NCBI RefSeq assembly: GCF_038725785.1
Contig: NZ_CP109796.1
Location: forward strand, 3,162,001-3,226,000
Direction: 5' to 3'
DNA length: 64,000 bases
Origin: Termitidicoccus mucosus
Lineage (GTDB): Bacteria > Verrucomicrobiota > Verrucomicrobiia > Opitutales > Opitutaceae
The notes beneath the pieces were generated by a model that was not told where the DNA came from, searched no databases, and saw only the letters and a list, made by a program, of their open reading frames with translations. Every line of letters begins with the position of its first letter. Positions within the stretch are counted from its first letter, which is position 1. Positions 62,704-64,000 of this stretch are shown here, in pieces. A program made the position numbers and the translations under genes.

Positions 62704-64000
62704 TTACCGCTCCAAGGTCACGGCCATGAGGCCGATGACGACTTCGTTGCTCAGGGTGCGCAGGGTGAGCGAGCGCAGCTCTTTTTTCGGGTCGAGCGGG
62801 AGATGCAGCACGGTCGCCGCACCTCCGGGGATGGTGCGGCCATTGCCCTTGAACTCGTCCGCATCGAGCGCGCGAAATTCGCCGGTTTTCAGGTTCAGCC
62901 GCGCGGGCGGCGGCGTGTCACAGCGGAATTGATAGTCGTCGTAAAACAGGTCCTGCTCGATGGGCCACCACGTGTCGGGATTGCGCAAGGCGAGGCGGGT
63001 GTTCGTGCCGTCGGCGTAGGTGACAATCACCTCGCCGTTGTCGATGCGGCTTTGCATCCAGTTGGTCGAGCCCGCCATCAGGAAATACGCATGGCGCGCA
63101 CGGCCTTCGAGTCGGACGGCCGCCTCGCCGGGGTAGTTGTCCCAAAGCGAGGTGAAAAGGATGTTCGGCGCCTCCGGCTCGCCCGGCGTGGCGAAAAAAA
63201 CGCCGTTGGGAAGCGTGACACGGCCGCCGCCGGTCCGCGCGGCGGCGCGCAGACCGCTGTCGTCGATGTCGGCGGTGGCGTTCACGTGGCCGGCCCACGC
63301 GCCGATGCCTTGCTTCGGGATGGCGAGCGAGACGTGGGGCGAGCGCGGGGAGCGGTATTCGTTTTTGAAGATTTGCGTGACGCGGTCGTTGAAATGAGCG
63401 TCGAGATTCACCGGCGAGAATGTCGCACCCTCGGCAGGCGGAACACTCCAATCGATGGGCGGATTCAAAAGCCGCTGCAATGCGGCCTCAAAATGCGAGC
63501 CCGCAGGAAATTCATCGGCATCGGAATAGATAATGCCGTCGCCGCTCCATGTGATTTCGACCTCCAATTTTTTCGCCGGGATCAAGCGTTCGATGGCGAG
63601 ATATTGACCGGGCAAATTCCGCGCGTGCAGCGTCCGGGTCTCGCCGGTCGTGGTGCATGTGACCGTCGCAGTGCCGCTCAAGACGGGGACACGCAGCGTG
63701 ACGGGCGCCGGTAGCGGGCCGTGTTGCTCGATGACGAATCTTTGCACCTTGCCGTCGCGCTCAAACGTGTAGCTCACGTCGGGATGCTTGATCGAGGCGC
63801 GCGTCCATTTTCCGGGGAAGCCGGGCGCGATGACAAGCTCGCCGGCAAGCGCGTCGGGCTGCACGCCGAAAAGCCCCTCGACCACCGCGCGCGAGGTCAC
63901 GCCGCTGCCGTCGGCAAAATCGCGCTGGGACTCGCGGCGGTAAACGTCGAGATAGTTGAGCGAGCCGACGTTGCCCGGACAGATGCCCATGAACATGCTC
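62704..64000 (-). CDS. Probable glycoside hydrolase, C-terminal part (DUF4450-like)
   Basis: The gene runs off the right edge; 432 C-terminal codons are seen. The segment near the edge (MGICPGNVGSLNYLDVYRRE, then SQRDFADGSGVTSRAVVEGLFG) resembles the last helices of an (alpha/alpha)6 glycosidase domain. It is followed by beta-rich regions (VLSGTATVTCTTTGETRTLHARNLPG) and a C-terminal sandwich. It recalls large Bacteroidetes- and Verrucomicrobia-type hydrolases such as DUF4450 proteins, but I am not certain of the family. The catalytic centre probably lies outside the window. Confidence 0.6.
   Translation of the reverse strand, partial: SMFMGICPGNVGSLNYLDVYRRESQRDFADGSGVTSRAVVEGLFGVQPDALAGELVIAPGFPGKWTRASIKHPDVSYTFERDGKVQRFVIEQHGPLPAPVTLRVPVLSGTATVTCTTTGETRTLHARNLPGQYLAIERLIPAKKLEVEITWSGDGIIYSDADEFPAGSHFEAALQRLLNPPIDWSVPPAEGATFSPVNLDAHFNDRVTQIFKNEYRSPRSPHVSLAIPKQGIGAWAGHVNATADIDDSGLRAAARTGGGRVTLPNGVFFATPGEPEAPNILFTSLWDNYPGEAAVRLEGRARHAYFLMAGSTNWMQSRIDNGEVIVTYADGTNTRLALRNPDTWWPIEQDLFYDDYQFRCDTPPPARLNLKTGEFRALDADEFKGNGRTIPGGAATVLHLPLDPKKELRSLTLRTLSNEVVIGLMAVTLER

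Noticed and set aside
1-64000. CRISPR array or tRNA genes
   Set aside because: No regularly spaced direct repeats of 24-40 nt and no clover-leaf sequences with a T-loop GTTC box were recognised; the repeats seen are inverted and dispersed.

Overview
The window reads as a piece of a high-GC Verrucomicrobiota chromosome, most likely family Opitutaceae or a close relative. This is inferred from gene content: many secreted glycoside hydrolases next to TonB-dependent receptors, a methylmalonyl-CoA (propionate) module, an indolepyruvate:ferredoxin oxidoreductase operon typical of anaerobes, intergenic regions full of palindromic repeats, and few clear Shine-Dalgarno sites. No rRNA, tRNA or CRISPR array was recognised.

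Layout. 0-3.2 kb: chemotaxis (start of a cheW-like gene on the minus strand, then cheA and an HDOD gene on the plus strand). 3.6-15.3 kb: secreted plant-glycan enzymes on the plus strand (GH29 fucosidase, clan GH-A hydrolase, GH127 arabinofuranosidase, a 1334-residue GH106 rhamnosidase carrying a LamG-like domain, and a CBM9-like/PKD protein). 15.6-20.0 kb: CrtI-like flavoprotein, then GlcD and GlcF. 20.3-28.7 kb: TPR lipoprotein, hotdog thioesterase, then a tightly overlapping minus-strand operon iorA-iorB-paaK-ACT-hisC, followed by lipA and lipB. 29.0-36.4 kb: divergent propionate module, with biotin carrier, a small epsilon-like protein, carboxyltransferase and epimerase on minus, and mutA and mutB on plus. 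36.6-41.0 kb: an island of different composition with a UvrD-type helicase carrying a RelE-like N-terminus, a transposase remnant, and ORF6N, XRE and ribbon-helix-helix regulators. 41.2-44.3 kb: TonB-dependent receptor broken by one in-frame TAG. 44.6-58.3 kb: an epoxide hydrolase-like gene on plus, then a nine-gene minus-strand locus resembling sialic acid use (FG-GAP protein, NanA/DapA-type aldolase, two Asp-box proteins, SSS symporter, two esterases, FGGY kinase, MFS transporter). 58.7-62.0 kb: a second, intact TonB receptor. 62.7-64.0 kb: C-terminal part of a probable glycoside hydrolase.

How it fits together. Receptors and secreted hydrolases would release and import fucose, arabinose, rhamnose and perhaps sialic acid. 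Fermentation products would pass through methylmalonyl-CoA. The IOR/PaaK/aminotransferase operon would interconvert aryl acetates, aryl pyruvates and aromatic amino acids.

The most unusual content is non-coding. There are at least seven families of inverted or hairpin repeats, two of them inserted in frame inside coding genes. One roughly 100-bp element has copies at both ends of the window, and its palindrome differs by three consecutive compensating base pairs. A REP-type sequence is shared between a transposase remnant and a nearby intergenic element. Accessory sugar genes also contain TATA-rich words using codons that are otherwise rare around them.
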